From positions 1-13,942 of the forward strand of contig CALICC010000052.1 in NCBI GenBank assembly GCA_938049325.1: a stretch of DNA of 13,942 nt, in the 5' to 3' direction. This DNA comes from an uncultured Ilumatobacter sp. Lineage in GTDB: Bacteria > Actinomycetota > Acidimicrobiia > Acidimicrobiales > Ilumatobacteraceae. Within the stretch, counting starts at the first letter, position 1. Every line of letters starts with the position of its first letter. The translations under genes and the position numbers were made by a program. Below, one piece after another: positions 7,176-13,942 of the stretch. The notes beneath the pieces were generated by a model. It was given only the letters and a program-made list of their open reading frames with translations. It was not told the DNA's origin and made no database searches.

Positions 7176-10100
7176 TCAATCAGACAACAACGCGAGCGCT
7201 GCCGCCGATCGCGCTGCGAACGGGTGGACGCCGATCGAGCGATGCACCTGCTCAGCGTGTGCGAGATGCTCGGTGGCACCCTGAGCGTCGCCCACCAGGT
7301 GGTGTGCGATCCCGTACGCGTGGCGCAACGACCCCCAGTAGAAGCCGATGGTGCCGTATGCGTTGACCACGGTGTGCAGGTCACGAATCGGCTCGATCTC
7401 GGCGATCAGCGCGTGCCCGAGCCGCTCGTGATCGCCACCGATTCGAAGTGCCGCCTCCGCTGCCAGCGCCAGCAGTCCGGTCTTGAACACGTCGTCGCGG
7501 GGCCCAGCGACGATGGCTGCTTCGATCTGACCAAGAACGGCGACCGCTTGATCGGGGTTCGACTCTGCGAGAGCGATCGCTCGGGGGGCCATGAGCGCGG
7601 GCTGAATCGATTGCCCCTCGCCGACATAGTCGGAGAACTTCACGACGTCGCTGTAGCGCTCTTGGAGCAACCGGATCATCACGAGCTGCGCGCCGAACGC
7701 TTCGAGGGCGTCTGGGTGTGTTCCGCCCTCTCGGTTCCGTAGCGCCGCCGTCGCGATCGCATCAGCCTCGTCCAACCGGCCTTCCGCCGCCGCGAACACA
7801 GCGTCGCATCCATCAACGCACCAGGTCAGGCGTGGTGTCTGCAACACCTCCACGTCATTGCGCGTCCCAGCGAGCACGTGGCGAGCGCCTGGAAGGTCAC
7901 CGTGCTCGAGTCGCGAACACGCGGTCATCAGCGCCGCAACCACCTTGAAGTCCTTGGCGCCGGCTCGTGACGCGTCGGCCATTGCCTCGGTGGCGATCGC
8001 CAGGCGCTCTGCAGCAGTCGAGGGAGCCAACATGGCCGCCCACGCTCCTGTGCGAGCGATTGCAAGCGACCGCGGCTGGCTGAGCTTCACTGCCTCCGCC
8101 ACCGCTTCGTTGGCCAACTCGGTCCGCTCACCGAGCTCGATGTCGAAGTACAACATCGCCGCACGATCGGTCATCAGCTGTACGCGGTCCTCACCGACGA
8201 GACCCACGGAGCGCTCGTACGCCGCCTCGACCAATTCACCGATTTCAGGAGTCGCCAAGACAACGCTCGACCGGCCCTCGGTGGCGCACCGGGCAATCCG
8301 AACCAAGAGCTCGGGATCTTCCATCACCAGCGCCAAGCGGCCCGCTTCCAACAACACGTCGGTGCCGCGGCTGCTGTCGCCTGAGCGAATCGCGTTGTGT
8401 CCGTACTCGCACAAGAGCGGGACCAACGTGGACCGGGCGCCATCGCCACTGACGAGGCGAGCTGCTTCAACCGCCTTCGCGAACAGCCGCGTTGCGTCGA
8501 GGTACGCAAATCGGCATTCCGCTTCGACACCCGCAGCACCGAGCGCCTCGGCAGCGCGCTGCGCATCACCGATCGGAAGTGACTCGTAGGCATGGTGGGC
8601 GATCTGGGTGACGACGTCTGGGAGCGGCGAGCGCCCTTCGAGCAGCACACTTGCGGCTCGGTCGTGCACAGTGCGTCGTTCCAAGTCGGAGCACATCGCG
8701 GCCAACGCATCACGGACGACGCCGTGCACGAACCGCAATTGTCCGCCGTGATCGGTCACGACCCCGAGCCTGCGACCAACGTCGATCGCTGTGACAACGG
8801 TGGCCGGGTCGGCCTCGATACCGAGCAACAACGGGAGATGAACCTCAGCGGCGAGCACCGCAGCACAGCGCAGTACGCGCCGGGTGTCGTCGTCGACCGA
8901 TGCCAAACGCTCGTGGATCAAGGCCTCGACGCCCGGGAGGTACGCAGCCGAAGCAACGTCGTCGCCATGCGCGACGAGCTCGCGAACGAACAACACGTTG
9001 CCCCCGGTGCGGACCAAGAGATCAGCGGCATCGATCGACGACGACGGGTCGATCGACTGAGCGAGCTCCGCGATCGCGGTCTCGTCGAGCGGCGACAGCA
9101 CGACCTCGGTCGCCATGGGTTGGCGAGCCAGTTCGGTTGCTGCTCGGCCGGCTTCGGAGTCGATGTCGTCGGGCGTATTCCGCCGGACGAGTACCACGGC
9201 GAAATCGCCGGGACCAGCAACCGACAGCTGCTTCACGAAGCGGATCGTGGCCGCATCGGCCCAGTGGAAGTCGTCGATCACGAGGACTGCCGGCCCGCCT
9301 TCACTCATTCGGCGGGCGATCTCGATGTTGCGTTCGAACTCGCCGGCGCCGATGCCCACGAAGTCGGCCGTCACCAAACCTGCCGCCGTCGCAACCGGCC
9401 ACAACGGAGGCTGCGCGTCATCACTGATCGCACTTCCTCGCAGGCATCGACGCGACGTCGCCGCACAGAACCGCTCGATCAAGTGCGACTTGCCTGCGCC
9501 CGCTTCACCGGAGATCACGACGATCCCACCACCGTCGACAGCACGCACAATGCGCTCGAGCTCACCGCGGCGCAACATGTTGGTGTCGTCTGCAGGCATC
9601 GACGCGGGCAAGTCGATCAACGAGTGATTGAGGATCGCCACTTCGAGGGCACGGATCTCCGGACCGGGATCGACCCCCAGCTCGTCGCGCAACGCCACGC
9701 GCATGCGTTGGCCCGCCGCGAGCGCGTCGGCCTGGCGCCCGGCGCCGTACAGCGCCCGCATCAGCTGAACACAGGTGGACTCACGGTACGGCTGCTCGAC
9801 CAACCGCGCTTCGAGCACCCCCACCAGCTCCGCTCCGCCGCCCAGCTGCAACTGCGCGTCGGCGAGGCCGTCTTCGGCGAGCTCGGCCAGCCGGTCGAGA
9901 CGAATTCGCTCGGCCTCGGCCGGCACGAACTCGACGAGTTCGGGATACGGCGTTCCCCAGCTCGCGAGCGCCGTCTCGAGAGCGCCAACAGCTCCCGCTG
10001 CATCACCTGACGTGAGCAGGTCCAGACCGATCTCCACCTGCGCCTCAAAGGCGCAGATGTCCACCGCCGCGGAATCGACGACAAGGCGATAGTCCGCTGC

Positions 10101-10364
10101 ACCGGTCTCGATCTGCAACTCGGCGTCGTTGGCGCGGAGCCACTTGCGCAGATTCGACATGTGCACGTGCAGCTTGTGCGCCACGTCGTCGTAGTCAGCG
10201 TCCGGCCACAGCGCTGCCGCAAACGATTCGAACGAGACCGGCGCGATACCGTTCAGCGCGAGCACTGCGAGCAGTTTGGATTGCGTCGGCGACGAGGGCG
10301 CGACCTGCTCGCCTTCAGCGTTGCGGATCCAGGCCCCGCCCAGGGCTCCTACGAGGACTGACAT
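7176..10364 (-). CDS. SARP-like regulator: winged helix, BTAD, AAA ATPase, helical repeats
   Basis: This 1062-residue protein has an OmpR-type DNA-binding winged helix at about residues 1-97. A bacterial transcriptional activation domain follows at about 104-250 (ending D-E-L-G-V-D-P-G-P-E-I-R-A-L). Next is an AAA/STAND-type ATPase with Walker A G286-E-A-G-A-G-K292-S and Walker B V-L-V-I-D364-D365 plus the F-H-W-A-D tail typical of MalT/AfsR-like proteins. About residues 480-1062 are alpha-helical, alanine-rich and TPR-like. No C-terminal LuxR helix-turn-helix is present, so DNA binding is N-terminal, as in AfsR-type SARPs. It is probably an ATP-gated activator whose repeat region receives a ligand or protein signal. 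Targets are unknown; it faces no biosynthetic cluster, so it is not obviously an antibiotic-pathway regulator. The ATG at 10364 lies 8 bases after TACTGT and lacks a Shine-Dalgarno, suggesting a leaderless mRNA. Confidence 0.93.
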   Translation of the reverse strand: MSVLVGALGGAWIRNAEGEQVAPSSPTQSKLLAVLALNGIAPVSFESFAAALWPDADYDDVAHKLHVHMSNLRKWLRANDAELQIETGAADYRLVVDSAAVDICAFEAQVEIGLDLLTSGDAAGAVGALETALASWGTPYPELVEFVPAEAERIRLDRLAELAEDGLADAQLQLGGGAELVGVLEARLVEQPYRESTCVQLMRALYGAGRQADALAAGQRMRVALRDELGVDPGPEIRALEVAILNHSLIDLPASMPADDTNMLRRGELERIVRAVDGGGIVVISGEAGAGKSHLIERFCAATSRRCLRGSAISDDAQPPLWPVATAAGLVTADFVGIGAGEFERNIEIARRMSEGGPAVLVIDDFHWADAATIRFVKQLSVAGPGDFAVVLVRRNTPDDIDSEAGRAATELARQPMATEVVLSPLDETAIAELAQSIDPSSSIDAADLLVRTGGNVLFVRELVAHGDDVASAAYLPGVEALIHERLASVDDDTRRVLRCAAVLAAEVHLPLLLGIEADPATVVTAIDVGRRLGVVTDHGGQLRFVHGVVRDALAAMCSDLERRTVHDRAASVLLEGRSPLPDVVTQIAHHAYESLPIGDAQRAAEALGAAGVEAECRFAYLDATRLFAKAVEAARLVSGDGARSTLVPLLCEYGHNAIRSGDSSRGTDVLLEAGRLALVMEDPELLVRIARCATEGRSSVVLATPEIGELVEAAYERSVGLVGEDRVQLMTDRAAMLYFDIELGERTELANEAVAEAVKLSQPRSLAIARTGAWAAMLAPSTAAERLAIATEAMADASRAGAKDFKVVAALMTACSRLEHGDLPGARHVLAGTRNDVEVLQTPRLTWCVDGCDAVFAAAEGRLDEADAIATAALRNREGGTHPDALEAFGAQLVMIRLLQERYSDVVKFSDYVGEGQSIQPALMAPRAIALAESNPDQAVAVLGQIEAAIVAGPRDDVFKTGLLALAAEAALRIGGDHERLGHALIAEIEPIRDLHTVVNAYGTIGFYWGSLRHAYGIAHHLVGDAQGATEHLAHAEQVHRSIGVHPFAARSAAALALLSD

Positions 10365-10372
10365 CGGCGGTC

Positions 10373-10378
10373 ACAGTA
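10373..10378 (-). promoter_or_regulatory. Candidate -10 element of the BTAD regulator (leaderless)
   Basis: TACTGT on the minus strand ends 8 bases before the ATG at 10364, the spacing expected if transcription starts at the start codon. The same hexamer occupies nearly the same position before the ATPase operon. No good -35 box is seen 17-18 bases upstream. The gap to the next gene (10365-10427) is only 63 bases. Confidence 0.35.
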
Positions 10379-10416
10379 AAGGATGTGACGAGCCGCCACT
10401 TTTCTTATCGTCTGGC

Positions 10417-10437
10417 CACCCGCTCGATCAGCGGGTG
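10417..10437 (-). terminator. Hairpin overlapping the stop of the patatin-like gene
   Basis: CACCCGCT-CGATC-AGCGGGTG is a perfect 8-bp inverted repeat with a 5-base loop. The TGA stop (10428-10430) lies in the loop and stem edge. There is no U-tract downstream on the minus strand, so it is a weak terminator candidate; it would separate this gene from the BTAD regulator. Confidence 0.4.
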
Positions 10438-12131
10438 TTCGCCTCGGCAACGTTGCCTTCCGCGGTTGTGGCCTCGACGATCGGCACGCCTGGGGTGCAT
10501 CCGCCGATCGAGAAATCGGGTCCGACGTTCGGATAGTCGAACCGAGGACGCAAGAACCGGCGATTGCTCGTGATCAGCGGCGAGGTGTAGGCGTCGTTGA
10601 AGAGCATGTTCGGATCACCGTTCTGGCTATCCCAATCGGTGCACCACACGCCGTCGGCGATGTCGAGGCCGACGTAGAACGAACTGGCCGGATCCGTCGT
10701 CGAGTAGAGCGCCGCGACGTCGGCGTCGGACGCGTTGAGCAGGCGGGTGACGGACTCGGTAAATCCTCCGACCCCGCCGAGACGATTCACCGTGATCGTG
10801 CGGCGCGCCCCCAACGCATCGAGCGGAATGACCCGCAGCGGGTCGGCCCAGCCGCCAACCGACACGAATCCAGAGCTCAGCGGGACCGCCGGGCTGAACC
10901 CGGGCTCGGCAGGCGACGAGGCCAGCACTTCGCGCCATGTCGCCGGACCGAGCGGCACGAACTGGTCAGCAACCAAGTCGTCGTATCGACGGTCGAGGCG
11001 ACGGTCGATGCGATTGAGCTCACGTTGCTGACCCCAGTACCCCACGCCGATGTCGGCGAAGTCAGGCTCGTACGGAATCGGGTCAGCGGCGATCCAGGCA
11101 GCCCGCGCTGCTTCCCATTGCGTGATCGCCTCACCGGTCAGGACGCCGGTGACTCCGAATACCGGCAGGTACTGCCCGACCGGGTCGTCGGCTCGATTCG
11201 GCGCATCGTCGCTCGCCGCGACGGCCTCGCGGTATTCGTTGAACAGATCGGAGAAGGTCTCGCCGCAGGTCTGACCTTCGACGCCCGCCATCTCGCGAGT
11301 CTCTTCCCAGGTGAGGCCTCGGCTCGGGCGGGCACAAGCGTCGAGCCATGCGGCCACCCCTGCGCGGTCTGCAGGGCCATACGCAGCGTAGAACGAGCCG
11401 TAGAGACCGAACAGCGTGGCGACCTCGTCGAAGTTGAGCACCGACGTCCGCAAGAAGACCTTCGGGTCGTCGACGATGAACTGCAGACCCTTCTGCAGCC
11501 CCTCGATGATGTCGGTGGCGTGGAACACCGGGTCGGGCGAGTTGAGCAGCAACTCGAACACCTCAGGGTTGATCAGCGGTCCCAGGTCGCGCAGAACTCT
11601 GGTGAGTGCTTCCAGCCCCTCGGCCGGAACGTCCCCGTTCAAGAGCTCGACGATGTTCTCGGCCGTCACCTGATCGATCAGCGCGCCGACGGTGGCAACG
11701 TCTTGGAAGAGTCCGGTGTCGACCAGGCCAACGACCGACTTGAGCATCAGCGACATGCGCGCTTGGACGTCACGGCTGCGACATGGGCGCATCGTTCCGT
11801 TGCGCTTGGTGCAGTTGTGGAGATCGGGATTCGCCCAGATGCTCTCGAGCACGAAGGTGGTGATGCTGCCCGAGCTGCCACCCGCGGCACACGTGATGAC
11901 GCCGTACTCCTCGACGTGTCGGGCGAGCGCGCCATAGTGCGCGAACAAGTTCTGCCCGTTACCGCGAATGCCTGCGCACGTCGACGACGATGCCGAGGGA
12001 CGCTTCGGGGTGTACTCCCAGTTGGCGTGCTTTGCATCGACCGCCCCGACGGCAGGCACCATGCTTGCCCCGAGTGCGAAGACCAGCGCAGCCGCGCCCG
12101 CCCAACGTGTTTTCCGATTCGTCCGTGCCAT
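10428..12131 (-). CDS. Secreted patatin-like phospholipase-family protein
   Basis: The protein has 567 residues. It opens with a Sec signal peptide: basic MARTNRKTR, a hydrophobic core at about 11-28, and cleavage near A30 or A33. The patatin pattern follows. C52-A-G-I-R-G (oxyanion-hole loop, usually GGGxRG) is followed by a G-A-L helix, then G84-G-S86-S-G88 as the GxSxG nucleophile motif. Near the C-terminus S420-G-F-V-S-V425-G-G-W-A-D-P with P436-L-D-A-L-G-A-R matches the patatin region that normally reads D-G-G, but the Asp position is Val. Eight cysteines (52, 81, 107, 117, 266, 289, 497, 545) suit an exported disulfide-bonded protein. The family is lipid acyl hydrolases; activity here is doubtful unless another residue serves. 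The start at 12131 is chosen over 12179 because it gives a clean signal peptide and a promoter-like -10 lies between the two. GGCGGGGG precedes it. The assignment rests on motifs only. Confidence 0.78.
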   Translation of the reverse strand: MARTNRKTRWAGAAALVFALGASMVPAVGAVDAKHANWEYTPKRPSASSSTCAGIRGNGQNLFAHYGALARHVEEYGVITCAAGGSSGSITTFVLESIWANPDLHNCTKRNGTMRPCRSRDVQARMSLMLKSVVGLVDTGLFQDVATVGALIDQVTAENIVELLNGDVPAEGLEALTRVLRDLGPLINPEVFELLLNSPDPVFHATDIIEGLQKGLQFIVDDPKVFLRTSVLNFDEVATLFGLYGSFYAAYGPADRAGVAAWLDACARPSRGLTWEETREMAGVEGQTCGETFSDLFNEYREAVAASDDAPNRADDPVGQYLPVFGVTGVLTGEAITQWEAARAAWIAADPIPYEPDFADIGVGYWGQQRELNRIDRRLDRRYDDLVADQFVPLGPATWREVLASSPAEPGFSPAVPLSSGFVSVGGWADPLRVIPLDALGARRTITVNRLGGVGGFTESVTRLLNASDADVAALYSTTDPASSFYVGLDIADGVWCTDWDSQNGDPNMLFNDAYTSPLITSNRRFLRPRFDYPNVGPDFSIGGCTPGVPIVEATTAEGNVAEANTR

Positions 12132-12165
12132 AGCCCCCGCCTTTGCGTCGCGTCGTACACCGCGA

Positions 12166-12194
12166 ACCGTAGTGGTCACATGTGGCGCGGTCGA
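12166..12194 (-). promoter_or_regulatory. Candidate promoter of the patatin-like gene
   Basis: On the minus strand TCGACC (12189-12194; four of six matches to TTGACA) is followed after 17 bases by TACGGT (12166-12171). Transcription would start about 25-30 bases before the ATG at 12131. This supports that start over the longer reading frame beginning at 12179. Confidence 0.4.
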
Positions 12195-12220
12195 ACTGGA
12201 CCGATTGCCTCGTCACGCAC

Positions 12221-12246
12221 CGCTGCGGCGCCCAGGCGCCGCAGCG
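12221..12246 (-). terminator. Strong GC hairpin after nrdB
   Basis: CGCTGCGGCGCC-CA-GGCGCCGCAGCG is a perfect inverted repeat with 12-base arms, realistically 11 bp with a 4-base loop. It begins 14 bases after the nrdB stop. There is no U-tract on the minus strand, but its strength and position suit a terminator of the nrdAB transcript, separating it from the patatin-like gene. Confidence 0.65.
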
Positions 12247-12260
12247 AGCCAACAAGAAGA

Positions 12261-13346
12261 CTAGAAGTCCTCGTCGAACCCGACTTCGCCGGAGATGCCC
12301 GTCTGGTAGCTCGACACAGTGCGCTCGAAGAAGTTCGAGAGTCCTTGGACGTCTTGCAGCTCCATGAACGAGAACGGGTTCTTCGACCCGAACTCGCTGT
12401 TGTAACCGAGCAAGTGGAGACGCGTGTCGGCAACGTATTGGAGGTATTCGCGAGTGTCGCCGAGGCTCATGCCCGGCACGCCGTCGGCGAGCACGTCGGC
12501 GGCGAACAGGTACTCGCAGTCGACCGCGTCGCGCAGCATCGCGCGAATGTCGGCCTCCATCTGGTCGTCGAACAGTTCGGGCTCTTCGGCACGAACGGTG
12601 TTGACGACTTCGAGGGCGAAGTTCATGTGGCACGACTCGTCGCGGAACACCCAGTTGGTGCCGTCAGCGAGGCCGTTGAGCAACCCTTTGGACCGCAAGA
12701 AGTAGACGTACGCAAACGCTGCGAAGAAGAACAGGCCTTCGATGCAGGTGGCGAAGCAGATCAGGTTCATCACGAACCGGCGCCGCTCGTCTCGGGTGGT
12801 GATCGCGTCGAGTTCGTCGACGGAGTCCATCCACTTGAAGCAGAACTCGGCCTTGGCCTTGATCGACGGAATGTTCTCCACGGCAGCGAACGCGGCTTCG
12901 CGCTCTTTCATGTCGGGGATGTAGTTGTCGAGCAAGGTCAAGTAGAACTGGACGTGCAAGGCCTCCTCGTACAGCTGACGCGACAGGAACATCCGAGCCT
13001 CAGGGCTGTTGATGTGCTTGTAGAGGTTGAGCACGAGGTTGTTCGCCACGATCGAGTCGCCGGTCGCGAAGAACGCCACCAAGCGGCTGACCATGTGCTT
13101 CTCGGCCGGCATCAGCTTGCGATCGAGGTCGACGAGGTCGTCGGAGAAGTCGATCTCGTCGACGGTCCACGTGTTCTTGATCGAGTCCTTGTACATGTCG
13201 AAGAACTGCGGGTAACGCATCGGCCGCAACGTGAGGTCGAAACCCGGGTCGAGGATGTGCTGGTTCCGAGCGGTGGGAGCCGCGGCCGGAGCGTCGGGTT
13301 CGACCGCCTGGTCGATGTGGGTCTGGATCGGGTCGATGAGTGCCAT
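12261..13346 (-). CDS. nrdB: Class I ribonucleotide reductase, beta subunit (R2)
   Basis: This 361-residue protein carries the tyrosyl radical and di-iron centre used to reduce ribonucleotides to deoxyribonucleotides with NrdA. All metal ligands are visible: D97 (in F-F-A-T-G-D), E128 and H131 (E-A-L-H), E203 (C-I-E-G-L-F-F), E237 and H240 (R-D-E-S-C-H). Y135, four residues after H131, sits at the radical tyrosine position (E. coli Y122), so this is the Tyr-radical type and not a class Ic variant. The C-terminus ends in acidic/aromatic F-D-E-D-F, the tail that docks in NrdA. The sequence around the D97 ligand resembles the eukaryotic-like R2 branch more than E. coli NrdB. The ATG at 13346 shares one base with the nrdA stop (TGATG), with GAGG 10 bases upstream; the in-frame ATG at 13355 is too close to that GAGG. 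Confidence 0.97.
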   Translation of the reverse strand: MALIDPIQTHIDQAVEPDAPAAAPTARNQHILDPGFDLTLRPMRYPQFFDMYKDSIKNTWTVDEIDFSDDLVDLDRKLMPAEKHMVSRLVAFFATGDSIVANNLVLNLYKHINSPEARMFLSRQLYEEALHVQFYLTLLDNYIPDMKEREAAFAAVENIPSIKAKAEFCFKWMDSVDELDAITTRDERRRFVMNLICFATCIEGLFFFAAFAYVYFLRSKGLLNGLADGTNWVFRDESCHMNFALEVVNTVRAEEPELFDDQMEADIRAMLRDAVDCEYLFAADVLADGVPGMSLGDTREYLQYVADTRLHLLGYNSEFGSKNPFSFMELQDVQGLSNFFERTVSSYQTGISGEVGFDEDF

Positions 13347-13942
13347 CAGTCGCATGCCTCGCAGTGTTCGGGGTTCTCCAACGAGCAGGCGAGTGCCTCT
13401 TCGTCGGTGAAGGTCTTCTTCGCACCCGCGTCGGGTGCGGGCTCGCCGCCGCCGGTCGGTGCGGGAGTCGGCGCAGCAGAGGTCGGGCCTCCACTGGTCG
13501 ACTTGTTGATCTTCGTGGCGGCACGGCTGCGCAGGTAGTACGTGGTCTTGAGACCCGACTTCCAGGCGTGCAGGTACATCGACGACAACTTGCCGATCGT
13601 CGGTGTCTCCATGAACAAGTTGAGCGACTGGCTCTGGTCGATGAAGGCGCCGCGTTCGGCCGCCATGTCGATGAGCTGGCGCTGCGGGATCTCCCACGCC
13701 GTGCGATAGATCTCACGCAGTTCGGCAGGGATGCGCTCGACGTCTTGCACCGAGCCCTCGGCCTGCTTGATCGCGGTGATCATCTGCTCGTCCCACAGGC
13801 CACGCTGCTGCAGCTCGCGGACCAGGTACCGGTTGATCTGCATGAACTCGCCCGACAGCGTCTCGCGCTTGAACAGGTTCGAGACTTGTGGCTCGATGCA
13901 CTCGTAGCAGCCGGCAATCGATGCAATCGTCGCCGTCGGCGC
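13346..13942 (-). CDS. nrdA: Class I ribonucleotide reductase alpha subunit (R1), C-terminal part
   Basis: The gene runs off the window, so only the last 198 residues are present. The frame is open to the window edge; the first visible residues (A-P-T-A-T-I-A-S-I-A-G-C-Y-E) match the conserved PTATI segment of the NrdA barrel. The catalytic core ends near the R-S-R-A-A-T-K stretch. About 25 Pro/Gly/Ala/Thr-rich residues (flexible linker) follow, then a tail with A-C-S-L-E-N-P-E-H-C-E-A-C-D. Its terminal C-E-A-C pair is the redox-active couple that re-reduces the active site and is itself reduced by thioredoxin or glutaredoxin. The stop shares a base with the nrdB start, so the two subunits are made from one transcript. 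The promoter and any NrdR boxes are outside the window. Confidence 0.97.
   Translation of the reverse strand, partial: APTATIASIAGCYECIEPQVSNLFKRETLSGEFMQINRYLVRELQQRGLWDEQMITAIKQAEGSVQDVERIPAELREIYRTAWEIPQRQLIDMAAERGAFIDQSQSLNLFMETPTIGKLSSMYLHAWKSGLKTTYYLRSRAATKINKSTSGGPTSAAPTPAPTGGGEPAPDAGAKKTFTDEEALACSLENPEHCEACD

Noticed and set aside
8592..10010. A 472-codon plus-strand open frame antisense to the BTAD regulator.
   Set aside because: It is wholly inside a gene with clear domains and has shadow-like composition; no promoter or ribosome binding site seen.
11025..13538. An 837-codon open frame on the plus strand antisense to the patatin-like gene and nrdAB.
   Set aside because: It runs across three well-supported genes and their terminator, and its protein is low-complexity Arg/Val/Glu-rich with no domain. 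Long antisense frames are expected opposite GC-rich codons.

Overview
The window is GC-rich, gene-dense DNA with short intergenic gaps, ATGA/TGATG start-stop overlaps and strong GC bias at third codon positions. This points to an actinobacterium. The gene set (paired Get3/ArsA-like ATPases as in mycobacteria, a large BTAD-AAA-TPR regulator, a DUF5317 membrane protein, a CaiB/BaiF CoA-transferase and class I ribonucleotide reductase) fits an Actinomycetota genome. My guess is the Acidimicrobiia/Ilumatobacter side, but that is an impression and not something I could test. I see no tRNA, rRNA, CRISPR array, insertion sequence or phage gene; this looks like chromosomal core/accessory sequence.

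Layout. (1) 25-2750, plus strand: a membrane-anchored GGDEF-EAL cyclic-di-GMP enzyme, coupled by a 4-base overlap to a small DUF5317-type membrane protein. (2) 2756-5883, minus strand: a likely three-gene operon. In transcription order it holds two different Get3/ArsA-family ATPases overlapping by 4 bases, then a beta-lactamase-fold serine hydrolase after 24 bases. (3) 6012-7163, plus strand: a CaiB/BaiF family CoA-transferase, divergent from the ATPase operon across 128 bases. (4) 7176-10364, minus strand: a 1062-residue regulator with an OmpR-type winged helix, BTAD, AAA ATPase and a helical-repeat tail. (5) 10428-12131, minus strand: a secreted patatin-like protein. (6) 12261-13942, minus strand: nrdB and the 3' end of nrdA, overlapping by one base, followed by a strong GC-rich hairpin.

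The most interesting system is the ATPase pair. The upstream protein keeps the signature lysine of the deviant P-loop but has serine in place of the catalytic Walker A lysine (G-K-G-G-V-G-S-S-T). The downstream protein keeps the catalytic lysine but has proline in place of the signature lysine (G-P-G-G-V-G-K-T-T). The two losses are complementary, which suggests an obligate heterodimer with one hydrolytic site, related to mycobacterial Rv3679/Rv3680 (BagA/BagB). The secreted patatin-like protein is also notable: its nucleophile and oxyanion motifs are present, but the usual catalytic Asp-Gly-Gly reads Val-Gly-Gly.

Candidate regulatory sites include identical TACTGT -10 hexamers 7-8 bases before the starts of the ATPase operon and of the BTAD regulator, an arrangement expected for leaderless mRNAs. 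Hairpins overlap the stop codons of the CoA-transferase and the patatin-like gene.
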